From: Myxococcus terminator_A
GTDB lineage: Bacteria > Myxococcota > Myxococcia > Myxococcales > Myxococcaceae
DNA: 64,000 nucleotides
NCBI GenBank assembly: GCA_049194865.1
Contig: JBLZWL010000023.1
Span: 1-64,000 of the forward strand
Direction: 5' to 3'
Made by a program: the position numbers and the translations under genes. Position 1 is the stretch's first letter, and each line of letters begins with the position of its first letter. The notes beneath the pieces are model-generated. The model searched no databases. It had not been told where the DNA came from and saw nothing but the letters and a program-made list of their open reading frames with translations. This document shows positions 54,481 through 63,390 of the stretch, piece by piece.

Positions 54481-55182
54481 ATGCTGACGGGTGGTGGGAC
54501 GAGGATTCTCGCGGGTGTCGGAGTCGCGGGCGCGGTGGGCTTCCTCCTCGTGCTGGACACGGGGCGCCCCGAGTTCCGGCTGGTCACCAAGGCGCTGCCC
54601 ATGCTCTGCCTGCTGTGGTGGCAGTGGCCGCCTCGGGAGCGGTATGCCCGGTGGGTGTTTGCCGGGCTGGGGCTGTCGCTGCTGGGGGACGTGCTGCTGG
54701 ATGCGGGACCGGGGATGTTCCTGCCCGGTCTGGGCGCCTTCCTGCTGGCCCATGTCAGCTACACCGCCGCGTACCTCACCGTGACGCGAGGGCTCCAGTG
54801 GGTGAGGGCGTTGCCCTTCCTGCTCCTGGCCCTGAGCGCCAGCGTGCTCCTGTGGCCGAGCCTGGGCGCGATGGCGCTTCCGGTGACGGCCTATGTCGTC
54901 GTCATCTGCACGATGGCCTGGCGCGCGGCGGCGTTGCAGGGCGCGTCTGGCCTGTCACGCCTCGAGCAGCGGGCAGCGTTCGCCGGTGCGCTGCTCTTCG
55001 CCGCGAGTGACGGACTGCTCGCCATCAAGCTCTTCGTGCGCCCCCTGCCGGGAGCCAGCTACGCCATCATGCTGTTGTACTGGGCCGCGCAGCTCAGCAT
55101 CGCCCTCTCCGCGCGCGGGCGGGCGCCCCTGGGCGAGGCGCCCGCTGGCGACGTCAGTGGCGAGTCTCTTTCGGCGCGCTGA
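54481..55182 (+). CDS. YhhN-family lysoplasmalogenase
   Basis: The 233-residue integral membrane protein has about eight hydrophobic helices with the YhhN/TMEM86 landmarks: LVTKALPMLCLLWW, GLGLSLLGDVLLD, FLLAHVSYTAAYL and AAFAGALLFAASDGLLAIKLF with the conserved acidic residues. The family hydrolyses the vinyl-ether bond of lysoplasmalogens. That suits a myxobacterium, where ether lipids and plasmalogens act in development. Its stop region overlaps the convergent pepA stop by 29 bases. Confidence 0.87.
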   Translation: MLTGGGTRILAGVGVAGAVGFLLVLDTGRPEFRLVTKALPMLCLLWWQWPPRERYARWVFAGLGLSLLGDVLLDAGPGMFLPGLGAFLLAHVSYTAAYLTVTRGLQWVRALPFLLLALSASVLLWPSLGAMALPVTAYVVVICTMAWRAAALQGASGLSRLEQRAAFAGALLFAASDGLLAIKLFVRPLPGASYAIMLLYWAAQLSIALSARGRAPLGEAPAGDVSGESLSAR

Positions 55183-56722
55183 ACCCGAGCAGGAACTCGA
55201 TGAGCAGCCGCGTGCCGTAGCCCGTCGCGCCCTTGGAGCGCCACGCCTTGTCGCTCTCGACTCGCGACGTCCCCGCCATGTCGATGTGCGCCCAGGGGAG
55301 GCCGTTGACGAACTCCTCCAGGAACAGGCCCGCGGTGATCTGCCCCGCGTTCACCCCGCCGATGTTCTTGAGGTCTGCGACCTCCGAATCGAGCTCCGAG
55401 CGCAGGCGCTTGTCGAGCGGGAACTGCCACACCGTCTCGTCGGACTTCTCGGCCGCCGCGCGCACCTGGTCGACCACGCCCTGGTGGTTGCCCATGACTC
55501 CGGCGTTGTCGTTGCCCAGCGCGCGCTCGCACGCCCCGGTGAGCGTGGCGATGTCGAGGATGGCATCGGGGGGCGGCTGCTCCTCCGTCGCGAGGACCAG
55601 TCCGTCCATCATCACCAGCCGGCCTTCGGCGTCGGTGTTGAGGACCTCGATGGTCTTCCCGCCCCGGGCCGTCAGGACGTCGCCGAGCCGCATCGCCTTG
55701 CCGCCCGGCATGTTGTCCGTGCACATGAGGTACCCGGTGACGGCGGACCTGGCCCCGAGCGAGGACAGGGCGGACATGGCGGCCAGGATGGCCCCCGCGC
55801 CGGACATGTCTGTCTTCATCGCGGCGTGGACGAGGTCGTTCGGCTTCAGCCCGAGGCCTCCCGAGTCATACATGATGCCCTTGCCAATCAGCGAGACGCG
55901 GCCGATGGGCTCCAGGGCCTTCCCGCGCTCGTCCTTCGGCCGGTACGTCAGCTTGATGAGGCGGGGGGGCTCCGCGCTCCCGGCATTCACGCCGAGCATT
56001 CCGCCGCAGCCCATCTTGGCGAGGGCCTTCTCGTCGAAGACCTCGATGTCCAGCCCCGACGAGGCCGCCACCACGCGCGCTATCTCCTCGACGCGGCGGG
56101 CGGTGAGGAGCGTGGCCGGCGCGTTGGCGAGGTCGCGGGCCAGCTCGGCGGCCCGGGCCGTGATTCGGCCGCGCTCCACGCCGCGCTTCACCTCCTCGAG
56201 TGGCAGCGACGACGACAGGAGGGTGAGGCCTTCGAGCGGCGGCTCCTGCTGGGAGGTGCGCTTGAGCGGACGATAGCGGTAGCGCGCCAGGAGGATGCCC
56301 TCGACGACCGCCTGCGCGGCGACGTCGGGGGCGATATCGCCGAGGTCCGGCAGCGTGAAGCCGAGGTGGACGTAGTGGCCCGCCGCCCGCGCGAAGGCCG
56401 CGGCGGCGTTCCGGAGCGATGCCAGGTCGCTGTCTGCCTTCTCCCCGATGCCCACGACGACGAGCGCGGGGCCATCCGCGAGAGGAATGACGAGGGACTG
56501 GCCGACCTTGCCCTCGAAGCCAGCGGCCTTGAGCTGGGCCCGGCTGAGCCCCAGCTCACGGGGAACCTCACCGTCGACGCCGACCGGGATGCCCAGGCTG
56601 CCCGCGTCCTTGGGCAGCGTCCGCGAGACGTGGAGCTTGGTCGCGTCGAGCTCCTTCATGGAGGGGGCGGGATGAAAGTCAGACACGGCTTCCGCATGAA
56701 ACGTGGGAAACGTCATCGTCAT
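55154..56722 (-). CDS. pepA: Leucyl aminopeptidase (M17)
   Basis: The 522-residue cytosolic enzyme has the M17 metal sites GKGIMYDSGG-LGLKP (the usual phenylalanine/threonine replaced by MY), MKTDMSGAG and the signature NTDAEGRLVM. The N-terminal macro-like domain (about 1-185) is present. It removes N-terminal residues as a hexamer with two metals. GAGGA lies before the ATG at 56722. The 3' end overlaps the lysoplasmalogenase gene tail to tail. Confidence 0.95.
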   Translation of the reverse strand: MTMTFPTFHAEAVSDFHPAPSMKELDATKLHVSRTLPKDAGSLGIPVGVDGEVPRELGLSRAQLKAAGFEGKVGQSLVIPLADGPALVVVGIGEKADSDLASLRNAAAAFARAAGHYVHLGFTLPDLGDIAPDVAAQAVVEGILLARYRYRPLKRTSQQEPPLEGLTLLSSSLPLEEVKRGVERGRITARAAELARDLANAPATLLTARRVEEIARVVAASSGLDIEVFDEKALAKMGCGGMLGVNAGSAEPPRLIKLTYRPKDERGKALEPIGRVSLIGKGIMYDSGGLGLKPNDLVHAAMKTDMSGAGAILAAMSALSSLGARSAVTGYLMCTDNMPGGKAMRLGDVLTARGGKTIEVLNTDAEGRLVMMDGLVLATEEQPPPDAILDIATLTGACERALGNDNAGVMGNHQGVVDQVRAAAEKSDETVWQFPLDKRLRSELDSEVADLKNIGGVNAGQITAGLFLEEFVNGLPWAHIDMAGTSRVESDKAWRSKGATGYGTRLLIEFLLGFSAPKETRH

Positions 56723-56858
56723 GGCTCTGTCCTCGGGCGCTGTGACAGCGGGGCGCCGACTGTCGAACTCGCGAAAATGTAGTCACGAGAGTTTCGACGC
56801 CAACACCGCGGACCCAGGCCGAGCCCTTCGTCGACTGGCCGCCGCAGAGCGTCCTGTC

Positions 56859-57845
56859 TCAGGTGTCGGGGCTGGAGCGGAACAGGCTCAAGCCGAGCCG
56901 CCGCGACAGGAACCGCGCGACGAGCTGACCCTTGATGCTGTTGCCAGCGGAGTCGAGCCGTGGCGCGAAGGTGCCCAACCCGCCCTTGCCCGGCGCGACG
57001 GCGACGATTCCGCCAGCAATGCCACTCTTGCCGGGCATGCCCACGTCGTAGAGCCAGTCTCCCGACGTCTCATACATCCCCGAGGTGGCCATCACCGCGA
57101 GCGCGTGGTGGCAGACCTCCTCGTCGACCACCCGCGTCCTCGTCACGGGATTCACGCCCCCGTCCGCCAGCGTGGCCCCCATCACCGCCAGGTCCCTGGC
57201 CGTCACCGCCAGCGAGCACTGGCGGGTGTACAGCTCCGTCGTCAGGGGCGGCGGTGTCTCCAGGCGACCCAGGCCGTGCAACAGCCAGGCGAGCCCCTGG
57301 TTGCGATGGTGTGTCTTCGTCGCGGAGTCATACACCTCCTCGTCGAGCACGAGCGGCCTTCCAGCGAAGCGCGACAACCCCTCCTGGATGAAGCGCCACC
57401 GGGCCTCGGGAGTGGCGCCCGGGACGAGGCTCGTCGTCGCGAGCGCTCCCGAGTTCACCATGGGGTTGGTGCGTCCATCCGGGCTCTGGTCAATGGCCAT
57501 GGCCGAGTTGAACGGCAGGCCGGTGGCATTGACCCCCAGCTTGCGCCGCGCCGTCTCCGGGCCCAGCGCCTGACAGACGAGGGCGAAGACGAACGGCTTG
57601 GAGACGCTCATGAGCGTGAAGGGCTGGTCCACGTCTCCAGCGCCGTGGCTGCCGCCGTTGATGCCCGCCACGCACACGCCGAAGAGCTGGGGCTCCACCC
57701 GGGCCAGTGCGGGGTAGACGTCCGAGCACTGGCCTTCCGTGTTGCCCCGGTAACGTTGGTGCGCCTCGGTGACCAGCTCCCGGACCCGCTCGGGGGAGGG
57801 GAGGTGCCCGGTGGAGATGAAGGCCGCCTCGTCTGCCGTGCCCAT
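56859..57845 (-). CDS. glsA: Glutaminase (serine-dependent)
   Basis: The 328-residue enzyme hydrolyses glutamine to glutamate and ammonia in the cytoplasm. The S-x-x-K pair is in FTLMSVSKPFVF (S80, K83). NPMVNSGALAT, YTRQCSLAVTARDLAVMGATLADGG and GMPGKSGIAGGIVAVAPGKGGLGTFAPRLD are strongly conserved family segments. It is slightly longer than the 308-residue norm through N- and C-terminal extension. It ends 137 bp upstream of pepA on the same strand. Confidence 0.95.
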   Translation of the reverse strand: MGTADEAAFISTGHLPSPERVRELVTEAHQRYRGNTEGQCSDVYPALARVEPQLFGVCVAGINGGSHGAGDVDQPFTLMSVSKPFVFALVCQALGPETARRKLGVNATGLPFNSAMAIDQSPDGRTNPMVNSGALATTSLVPGATPEARWRFIQEGLSRFAGRPLVLDEEVYDSATKTHHRNQGLAWLLHGLGRLETPPPLTTELYTRQCSLAVTARDLAVMGATLADGGVNPVTRTRVVDEEVCHHALAVMATSGMYETSGDWLYDVGMPGKSGIAGGIVAVAPGKGGLGTFAPRLDSAGNSIKGQLVARFLSRRLGLSLFRSSPDT

Positions 57846-57909
57846 GCGTGGCCGCCCTCGGGTCCAGAGTGGGGAGGCGAGGCGTTGCTTGCCTCGTCGC
57901 TCGAGCGGC

Positions 57910-57958
57910 CCGCATCGCGACCCAGGGCCCTTGATGAGAGGGTTTGGTCGCGATGCGG
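57910..57958 (-). terminator. 13-bp perfect inverted repeat with 23-base loop
   Basis: CCGCATCGCGACC (57910-57922) pairs perfectly with 57946-57958; the loop holds a small CCCT/AGGG hairpin. It lies 23 bases past the stop of the cytochrome-like gene and 65 bases before the glutaminase ATG, so it may end the former or regulate the latter. Confidence 0.45.
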
Positions 57959-57980
57959 TGGTGTCAACGCCGGGGCTTTT

Positions 57981-59375
57981 CTACTGCGCCCCCATCATCA
58001 GGAAGCTGAAGTCCGCCGTCCCACTGCCGCTCGCCTTGGGGGCATTGGAGTGGCAGCCGAGGCAGGACGCGGTCGACTGGATGAAGGTCTCCATCGTCGT
58101 GTTGGCGAGCACCGGCGGCGTCCCCTTGGGCGCGCCGCCCGTGGCCCACTGGGTGCTGATGAGCTGGTAGTTCGCCCACACGGAGCCCTTGAGCAGTCCC
58201 CGGTAGTACGCATTCAGGCTCGGGTCGGCCTGGATGGGCGTCGTGCGAGTCACCTGCACCGGCGCATTGAGCGGCCCGCCGTCCGGAGCCAGCTCCGTGT
58301 AGGGCTGCTGCGCCGTCTGCTGGTTGGGCTGGCAGTTGGGGCAGTGCGGGTTGAAGAAGGAGGACGTCGTGTTGTCCACCTGCTCGAAGGTGGACCAGAA
58401 CCACGTCGACTGGGTGTCCGTCTTGTGGATGATGTGCAGGCCCACCAGCCCCACGATGACGGGGTTGGCGCCGGGGCTCGGCGCGCCGGAGTCGTTGTTG
58501 AAGACCCACGCCTTGCGCATGTAGAAGCGCTTGCCGGAGACCTCCTGCGCGGACAACACCTTCCACGCCGCCTTGACCTCCATGGCGCCCACCGGACCGC
58601 ACGGCTGGCCATTGCAGGGCCCCGGGTTCTGGGTGGGGCCGGTGGGGAAGGCGATGGTGGCCTTCGTCTGCCCCGCCGCGTTCCAGAGGTTGTTGGTGAT
58701 GAGGTAGTTGTACTCGTCCTGGTTGAGGCGCTTCTCGTAGCGCACGAACCGGCCGTTCTGGTCCGTCAGCGGCCCGCCGATGGCCTGCTCGATGTCCGGG
58801 AATCTCTCCGTGATGGCGGCCGAGGCCTTGGAGTCACTCACCAGCAGCTTGTCCACGTTCGCGTCGAGGGCAGCGAGAAGGTTGGGTTCGGTCAGCTGCG
58901 TCAGCCGCCGCAGCTTCGCCTCCACGGCCGCGGGCGTGCTGAACGTGCACCAGGCGCCGGGCTTGGTGCCTGGCTTCACGAAGACGTCGGTGTCCTCCGG
59001 GTAGGTCTCCCAGACGGTGGGCCCCTGGCCACTGAGGATGCTGGTCTGCGTATTCGGCGTGCACGAGGACGTCGTCGCCGGCCAGTTGAGCGCGATGAAC
59101 GTGTTCCACGAATAGACGTCCACGTCGGACTGGAACTCCCCTTCACGGGGGCAGGCATCCGCCGGCACCACGGACAGCGCGGGGGTGATGGAGGTGGCGC
59201 ACGTCGAGCCAGCGCAGGGGGAGTTCGGGTTGCAGCCGGGCGGAAGCGCCTGGGCATCCGGGCTGTCCGTCGAGCCCACCGGAGTGGGTGAAGCGGTGGC
59301 GCAGGCGACGATGACGGCTCCGGCGAGGACACCGCCCACCGTCAAACGACGCAGGAGAGTGTGAGAGACGCTCAT
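57981..59375 (-). CDS. Predicted lipoprotein with single CxxCH haem motif
   Basis: The 464-residue protein starts at 59375; the signal ends VIVACAT (cysteine at about residue 25). Near its C-terminus SCLGCHS provides a c-type haem-binding CxxCH, preceded by METFIQSTA, as in cytochrome-c-like tails. Earlier parts contain WNTFIALNWPA, VWETYPED, HIIHKTDTQSTWFWSTFEQVDN and several Cys pairs (CPNC, CNPNSPC). The main domain is not one I can name; it recurs in secreted proteins ending in a cytochrome-like motif. Possibly a surface redox protein or a haem-tethered oxidase accessory. Confidence 0.7.
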   Translation of the reverse strand: MSVSHTLLRRLTVGGVLAGAVIVACATASPTPVGSTDSPDAQALPPGCNPNSPCAGSTCATSITPALSVVPADACPREGEFQSDVDVYSWNTFIALNWPATTSSCTPNTQTSILSGQGPTVWETYPEDTDVFVKPGTKPGAWCTFSTPAAVEAKLRRLTQLTEPNLLAALDANVDKLLVSDSKASAAITERFPDIEQAIGGPLTDQNGRFVRYEKRLNQDEYNYLITNNLWNAAGQTKATIAFPTGPTQNPGPCNGQPCGPVGAMEVKAAWKVLSAQEVSGKRFYMRKAWVFNNDSGAPSPGANPVIVGLVGLHIIHKTDTQSTWFWSTFEQVDNTTSSFFNPHCPNCQPNQQTAQQPYTELAPDGGPLNAPVQVTRTTPIQADPSLNAYYRGLLKGSVWANYQLISTQWATGGAPKGTPPVLANTTMETFIQSTASCLGCHSNAPKASGSGTADFSFLMMGAQ

Positions 59376-59579
59376 GGACGACCCAGGGGTTGGAGGGGAC
59401 GACGGTGCTGCCGCCCGTGCAAGGTCAGGGCCCCTGGCCGTGAGCGGTGGCAACCTGCCGAAAAGAGAATGACATATCGCCTGGCCCGCCTCCCCTTGCG
59501 TCGGGCGTGGACGCGGTTGCGTCTGTTCATTACGCAGCGGGGCTTTCGCGAGGCCGGCCAGGCACTTGATGATGCGGGC

Positions 59580-60464
59580 ATGTCCCGCCGCCATGTGCTC
59601 CCCACCGCGCTGTTGCTCTCGCTGTCCTCGCTCCTGCTGGGCGCCGCGCCCCCGCCGGTGACGCTCCGGTGGAAGGTGCCCCCCGAGTCGATGGGCTACG
59701 AGTACACGACGGAGAACGCGGACCCGAAGGGCAGCTCGATGCGCGTGGACCTCTCCAGCCTCAAGCTGCAGGGCGTCCCCGCGAGCAAGCGCCGGCAGAT
59801 TTTCGAGATTCGCCAGCCGACGCAGTCCGCCATGGTGTTGGTGCTCACGCCGAAGGACTCGGGCGACGTGGCCGCCAAGGTGGTGGTGACGCGGATGGAC
59901 ATGCCCAAGGTGAAGCGCCCGTCGAAGCAGGAACAGGCGATGTCGAAGGCGATGAAGTCCATGGAGGGCACAGTGCAGCTTCGTGCGAACCTGACTCCCT
60001 CCGGGCTGGTGACGAGCGACCTCAAGCGCGAGCAGCGCAACCTGGTGGCCTTCATGGTGGAGCTGCCGTCGAAGCCTGTCTCCGTGGGCGACGTGTGGAC
60101 CCACAGCGCGGACCTGGTGAAGATGGGCGGCAGCTGGCAGGGCGAGCACGAGCTGCTCAACCGCGTGGAGCTGGTGGCGCTGGAGCACGAGGCCGAGGGC
60201 CGCACGGTGGCCGTCATCGACTTCACGCTCGCGGAGCGGCACGACGGCAAGATCGCGCACCGCGAGCCGGAGAAGTCGATCCCCGGGATGATGGAGTTCT
60301 CCTATGTGGCCCGCGGCGAGTTCCTCGTCGAGGAAGGACGCTGGCGGCGCCTCGCCGGACAGATATCCAGCATCTCCAAGGGCGTGATGACGACGAACTC
60401 CGTGCAGCGCTTCGTCATGGTGCCCCTGCCGACCATTCCGCCCCAGGTCCTGGCCGCCGAGTGA
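59580..60464 (+). CDS. Secreted protein of unknown function (294 aa)
   Basis: The start at 59580 is chosen because it opens a Sec signal (VLPTALLLSLSSLLLGAA); an earlier in-frame ATG would add an Arg-rich stretch. The mature protein is beta-rich: VTLRWKVPPESMGYEYTTEN, SAMVLVLTPKD, GTVQLRANLTPSGLVTSDLKRE, VGDVWTHSADLVKMGGSW, VAVIDFTLAER. The arrangement suggests a twofold beta-sandwich such as those in periplasmic DUF6263-type proteins (tentative). No enzyme motif or lipobox. Divergent from the haem-motif lipoprotein. Confidence 0.68.
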   Translation: MSRRHVLPTALLLSLSSLLLGAAPPPVTLRWKVPPESMGYEYTTENADPKGSSMRVDLSSLKLQGVPASKRRQIFEIRQPTQSAMVLVLTPKDSGDVAAKVVVTRMDMPKVKRPSKQEQAMSKAMKSMEGTVQLRANLTPSGLVTSDLKREQRNLVAFMVELPSKPVSVGDVWTHSADLVKMGGSWQGEHELLNRVELVALEHEAEGRTVAVIDFTLAERHDGKIAHREPEKSIPGMMEFSYVARGEFLVEEGRWRRLAGQISSISKGVMTTNSVQRFVMVPLPTIPPQVLAAE

Positions 60465-60644
60465 CGTGTACCGCGTGCCGGGATTTCTGCCGTGCAGCTA
60501 ATCGTGACGCCTGTGAAGCGCCGTGGTCCTGAGGCGGGGTTCTCACCACCCGGGAGGAGCGCGAGGGTCATTACCCACTCCGTGGGCAGGTGAGAGTCGT
60601 TGGCCTAGAATCCGGGGCTCTCCTCGCTGAAGGTAGGCCCTCTC

Positions 60645-61718
60645 CTGGATCTGGCAACGCTCAACAAGCTGCTCACGGTCGGCGTGCAGAATGGCGCATC
60701 GGACATCCACTTTCGCCCGGGTGATCCGCCCATCTACCGGGTGAACGGCGCGTTGCGGCCCCTGAAGATGGACAAGCTCCTCGCGGACCACACCAAGCAG
60801 GTGGCGTTCCACGTCATCTCGGACCCGTCCGTCAAGAAGCAGCTGGACACGCTCCAGGAGTGCGACGCGTCCTACAGCCTGCCGGGCGTCGCGCGCTTCC
60901 GCGTCAACATCTACCGTCAGCGGGGCTCGCTGGCGTGCATCCTGCGCATCATCCCGGATGAAATCCCTACCATCGACGGGCTGGGCCTGCCGCAGGTGCT
61001 CAAGACGATTGCGAGCAACGAGCGAGGGTTGGTGCTGGTGACGGGCGCGACGGGCTCCGGGAAGAGCTCCACGCTGGCGTCGATGATTGACCACATCAAT
61101 CGCTCGGAGAACCTGCACGTCCTCACCATCGAGGACCCCATCGAGTTCATCTACAAGAACATCAAGTCGTCCATCTCCCAGCGGGAGATTGGCTCGGACA
61201 CGAACAACTTCGCGGTGGCGCTCCGAGGGGCGCTGCGCCAGGACCCGGACGTCATCCTGGTGGGCGAGATGCGCGACACGGAGACCATCGACATCGCGCT
61301 CAAGGCGGCGGAGACGGGCCACCTGGTGCTCTCCACGGTGCACACGACGGATGCCTCGCGCACCATCAACCGCCTGGTGTCGGTGTTCCCCGCCGAAGAG
61401 CAGATGATGGTGCGCATGCGCCTGGCGGACTGTCTGAAGGCGACGGTGTCCCAGCGGCTCCTGCCCCGGGCCAGCGGCAAGGGCCGCACGGTGGCGCTGG
61501 AAATCATGGTGCAGACGAAGACGGTGGAGCAGTACATCCGGGATGACCGCGCCAGCGAGCTGAAGGACGTCATCGAGAAGGGCCGCGACATGTTCGGCAT
61601 GCAGTCCTTCGACCAGCACCTGACGCAGCTCTACCGCGAGGGGCTCATCACCCTGGAGACCGCGCAGAGCGCGGCCTCCAACCCGGCCGACTTCCAGCGG
61701 GCGCTCGAGTTCGACTGA
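60645..61718 (+). CDS. pilT: PilT-like type IV pilus retraction ATPase
   Basis: The product is 357 residues if translation begins at the CTG at 60645 (LDLATLNKLLTVGV), which has GAAGGTAGG about ten bases upstream. The first standard start is a GTG at 60684, which would remove a conserved N-terminal helix. Walker A is GATGSGKSSTL, the Asp box is near TIEDPIEF, Walker B is VILVGEMRD, and a His box follows in HLVLSTVHT. These are the marks of PilT/PilU motors, which disassemble pili to power twitching (S-) motility. No other pilus gene lies in the window; a stop codon at 60606 closes the frame upstream. Confidence 0.88.
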   Translation: MDLATLNKLLTVGVQNGASDIHFRPGDPPIYRVNGALRPLKMDKLLADHTKQVAFHVISDPSVKKQLDTLQECDASYSLPGVARFRVNIYRQRGSLACILRIIPDEIPTIDGLGLPQVLKTIASNERGLVLVTGATGSGKSSTLASMIDHINRSENLHVLTIEDPIEFIYKNIKSSISQREIGSDTNNFAVALRGALRQDPDVILVGEMRDTETIDIALKAAETGHLVLSTVHTTDASRTINRLVSVFPAEEQMMVRMRLADCLKATVSQRLLPRASGKGRTVALEIMVQTKTVEQYIRDDRASELKDVIEKGRDMFGMQSFDQHLTQLYREGLITLETAQSAASNPADFQRALEFD

Positions 61719-61722
61719 GCCG

Positions 61723-63339
61723 TCAGAAGAGGAAGTCCGTGGTGAGGAAGTCCGACTCGCGCCGGGTCAGGATGGACTGGACGAGCGTGGTGTTGGCGGG
61801 CGTCGTCTTCGTGGCGACGAGCGTGCGGATGGAGAACACGCGCAGCGCATCCGCGACGGACAGCGTGCCCTCGGCGGAGTCCTTCCTCCCGTTGAAGGGG
61901 AAGGTGTCCGGGCCGCGCTGGCACTGGCAGTTGAGGTTGATGCGGCCCACCTGGTTGGAGAACGCGTCGATGAAGCGGCCGATGCGCGCCGAGTCCTGGC
62001 CGAAGAGGCTGAGCTGCTGGCCGAACTGGGCGTTCACCACCCACCGCACCACCTCCTCGTCCTCGTCGAACACCATCACCGGGACGACGGGGCCGAACTG
62101 CTCCTCGCTCGCCAGCCGCATGTCCTGCGTCACGGGGTACACCACCGTGGGCGCGTAGAACGAGTGGGCCGACTGGCCCCCCGTCGCGTTCACCACGCGC
62201 GCGCCCTTGGACACCGCGTCGTCCACGAGGCCCTGGAGGTAGTCCGTCTTGCCCGGCTCCGGCAGGGGCGTGACGGCCACGCCCGGCTCCCACGGCATGC
62301 CGGGCTTGAGCTGGTCCACCGCCGCGGTGAACTTCTTCAGGAAGGCGTCGACGATGCTCCGGTGCACCATCAGCAGCTTGAGCGCCGTGCACCGCTGGCC
62401 ATTGAAGGACAGCGTGCCGGTGAGGCACTCCTTCACCGCGTTATCCAGGTCCGCGTCCGGCAGGATGATGGCCGGGTTCTTCGCGTCCAGGCCCAGCACG
62501 GACTTCAGGCGGTGGGGCCGGGGGTGCATCTTCTTCAGCTCGCTGGCGCCCTTGTTCGTTCCAATGAAGGCGAAGAGGTCCACCTGGCCGCTCTCCATCA
62601 GCGCGCCCACCGTCTCGCGGCCCTTGCCGTAGATGATGTTGATGACGCCCGGCGGGAAGCAGTCGCGGAAGGACTCCAGCAGGGGACGGATGAGCAGCAC
62701 GCCGAACTTCGCCGGCTTGAAGACCACCGTGTTACCCATCAACAGGGCGGGGAAGAGCGTGCTGAACGTCTCGTTGAGCGGGTAGTTGTAGGGCCCCATG
62801 CACAGCGCCACGCCCATGGGAGCCCGGCGAATCTGCGCCATGATGCCCTGCTCCTGCACGAAGCGGGACGAGGTCCGGTCCAGCTCCTTCAGCGAGCGGA
62901 TGGTCTCCACGATGAGGTCGATGGTGCGGTCGAACTCCTTCTCGGAGTCCGGCTGCGTCTTCCCAATCTCCCACATCAGGAGGTTCACCACCGCCGTGCG
63001 CTGCGCGCGCATCGCCAACACGAAGCGCTCGACGGCCTCGATTCGCTCGGCGACCCTCATGGTCGGCCAGACGCCCCGGCCCAAATCGTACGCCTTCACG
63101 GCCGCCGCGAGCGCGTCCAGCGACTCGCGGGAAGTCAGCAGCGGAGTGGCCCCAATGACCTTCTGCTTCGGGCCCTCGGCCGTCTTCACGAAGACGGGGC
63201 TGCGCACGGGGCTGAGGTCTCCCGCCCACGTCCTCAGTTCACCCCCGACCAGGTACTCGCGCTGCTCGAGATAGGCGGGGAGTCTCACGCCGGGGGGAAT
63301 CTGCTCGTCGGTCGGGAAGAGGTCAGCGAGTGCCGTCAT
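61723..63339 (-). CDS. gapN: NADP-dependent glyceraldehyde-3-phosphate dehydrogenase, GapN-type aldehyde dehydrogenase
   Basis: The 538-residue ALDH-superfamily enzyme has the catalytic cysteine in SFNGQRCTALK, the oxyanion asparagine in CMGPYNYPLNE and the glutamate near LGLDAKNPAIIL. SSRFVQEQGIMAQIRRAPMGV and the QVGRINLNCQCQRGPDTFPFNGRKDS segment are typical of non-phosphorylating GapN. It oxidises glyceraldehyde-3-phosphate to 3-phosphoglycerate, making NADPH and bypassing ATP generation. It is convergent with the pilT-like gene, four bases apart. Confidence 0.87.
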   Translation of the reverse strand: MTALADLFPTDEQIPPGVRLPAYLEQREYLVGGELRTWAGDLSPVRSPVFVKTAEGPKQKVIGATPLLTSRESLDALAAAVKAYDLGRGVWPTMRVAERIEAVERFVLAMRAQRTAVVNLLMWEIGKTQPDSEKEFDRTIDLIVETIRSLKELDRTSSRFVQEQGIMAQIRRAPMGVALCMGPYNYPLNETFSTLFPALLMGNTVVFKPAKFGVLLIRPLLESFRDCFPPGVINIIYGKGRETVGALMESGQVDLFAFIGTNKGASELKKMHPRPHRLKSVLGLDAKNPAIILPDADLDNAVKECLTGTLSFNGQRCTALKLLMVHRSIVDAFLKKFTAAVDQLKPGMPWEPGVAVTPLPEPGKTDYLQGLVDDAVSKGARVVNATGGQSAHSFYAPTVVYPVTQDMRLASEEQFGPVVPVMVFDEDEEVVRWVVNAQFGQQLSLFGQDSARIGRFIDAFSNQVGRINLNCQCQRGPDTFPFNGRKDSAEGTLSVADALRVFSIRTLVATKTTPANTTLVQSILTRRESDFLTTDFLF

Positions 63340-63390
63340 GGGGGCCCTTTTTAACGGACCCCTGACGGACTGGCACGCCTTCCGGCGTCC

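Noticed and set aside
56703..59291. An 862-codon plus-strand open frame spanning glutaminase and haem-motif genes
   Set aside because: It crosses two confidently assigned minus-strand genes and has low-complexity Arg/Gly/His composition.
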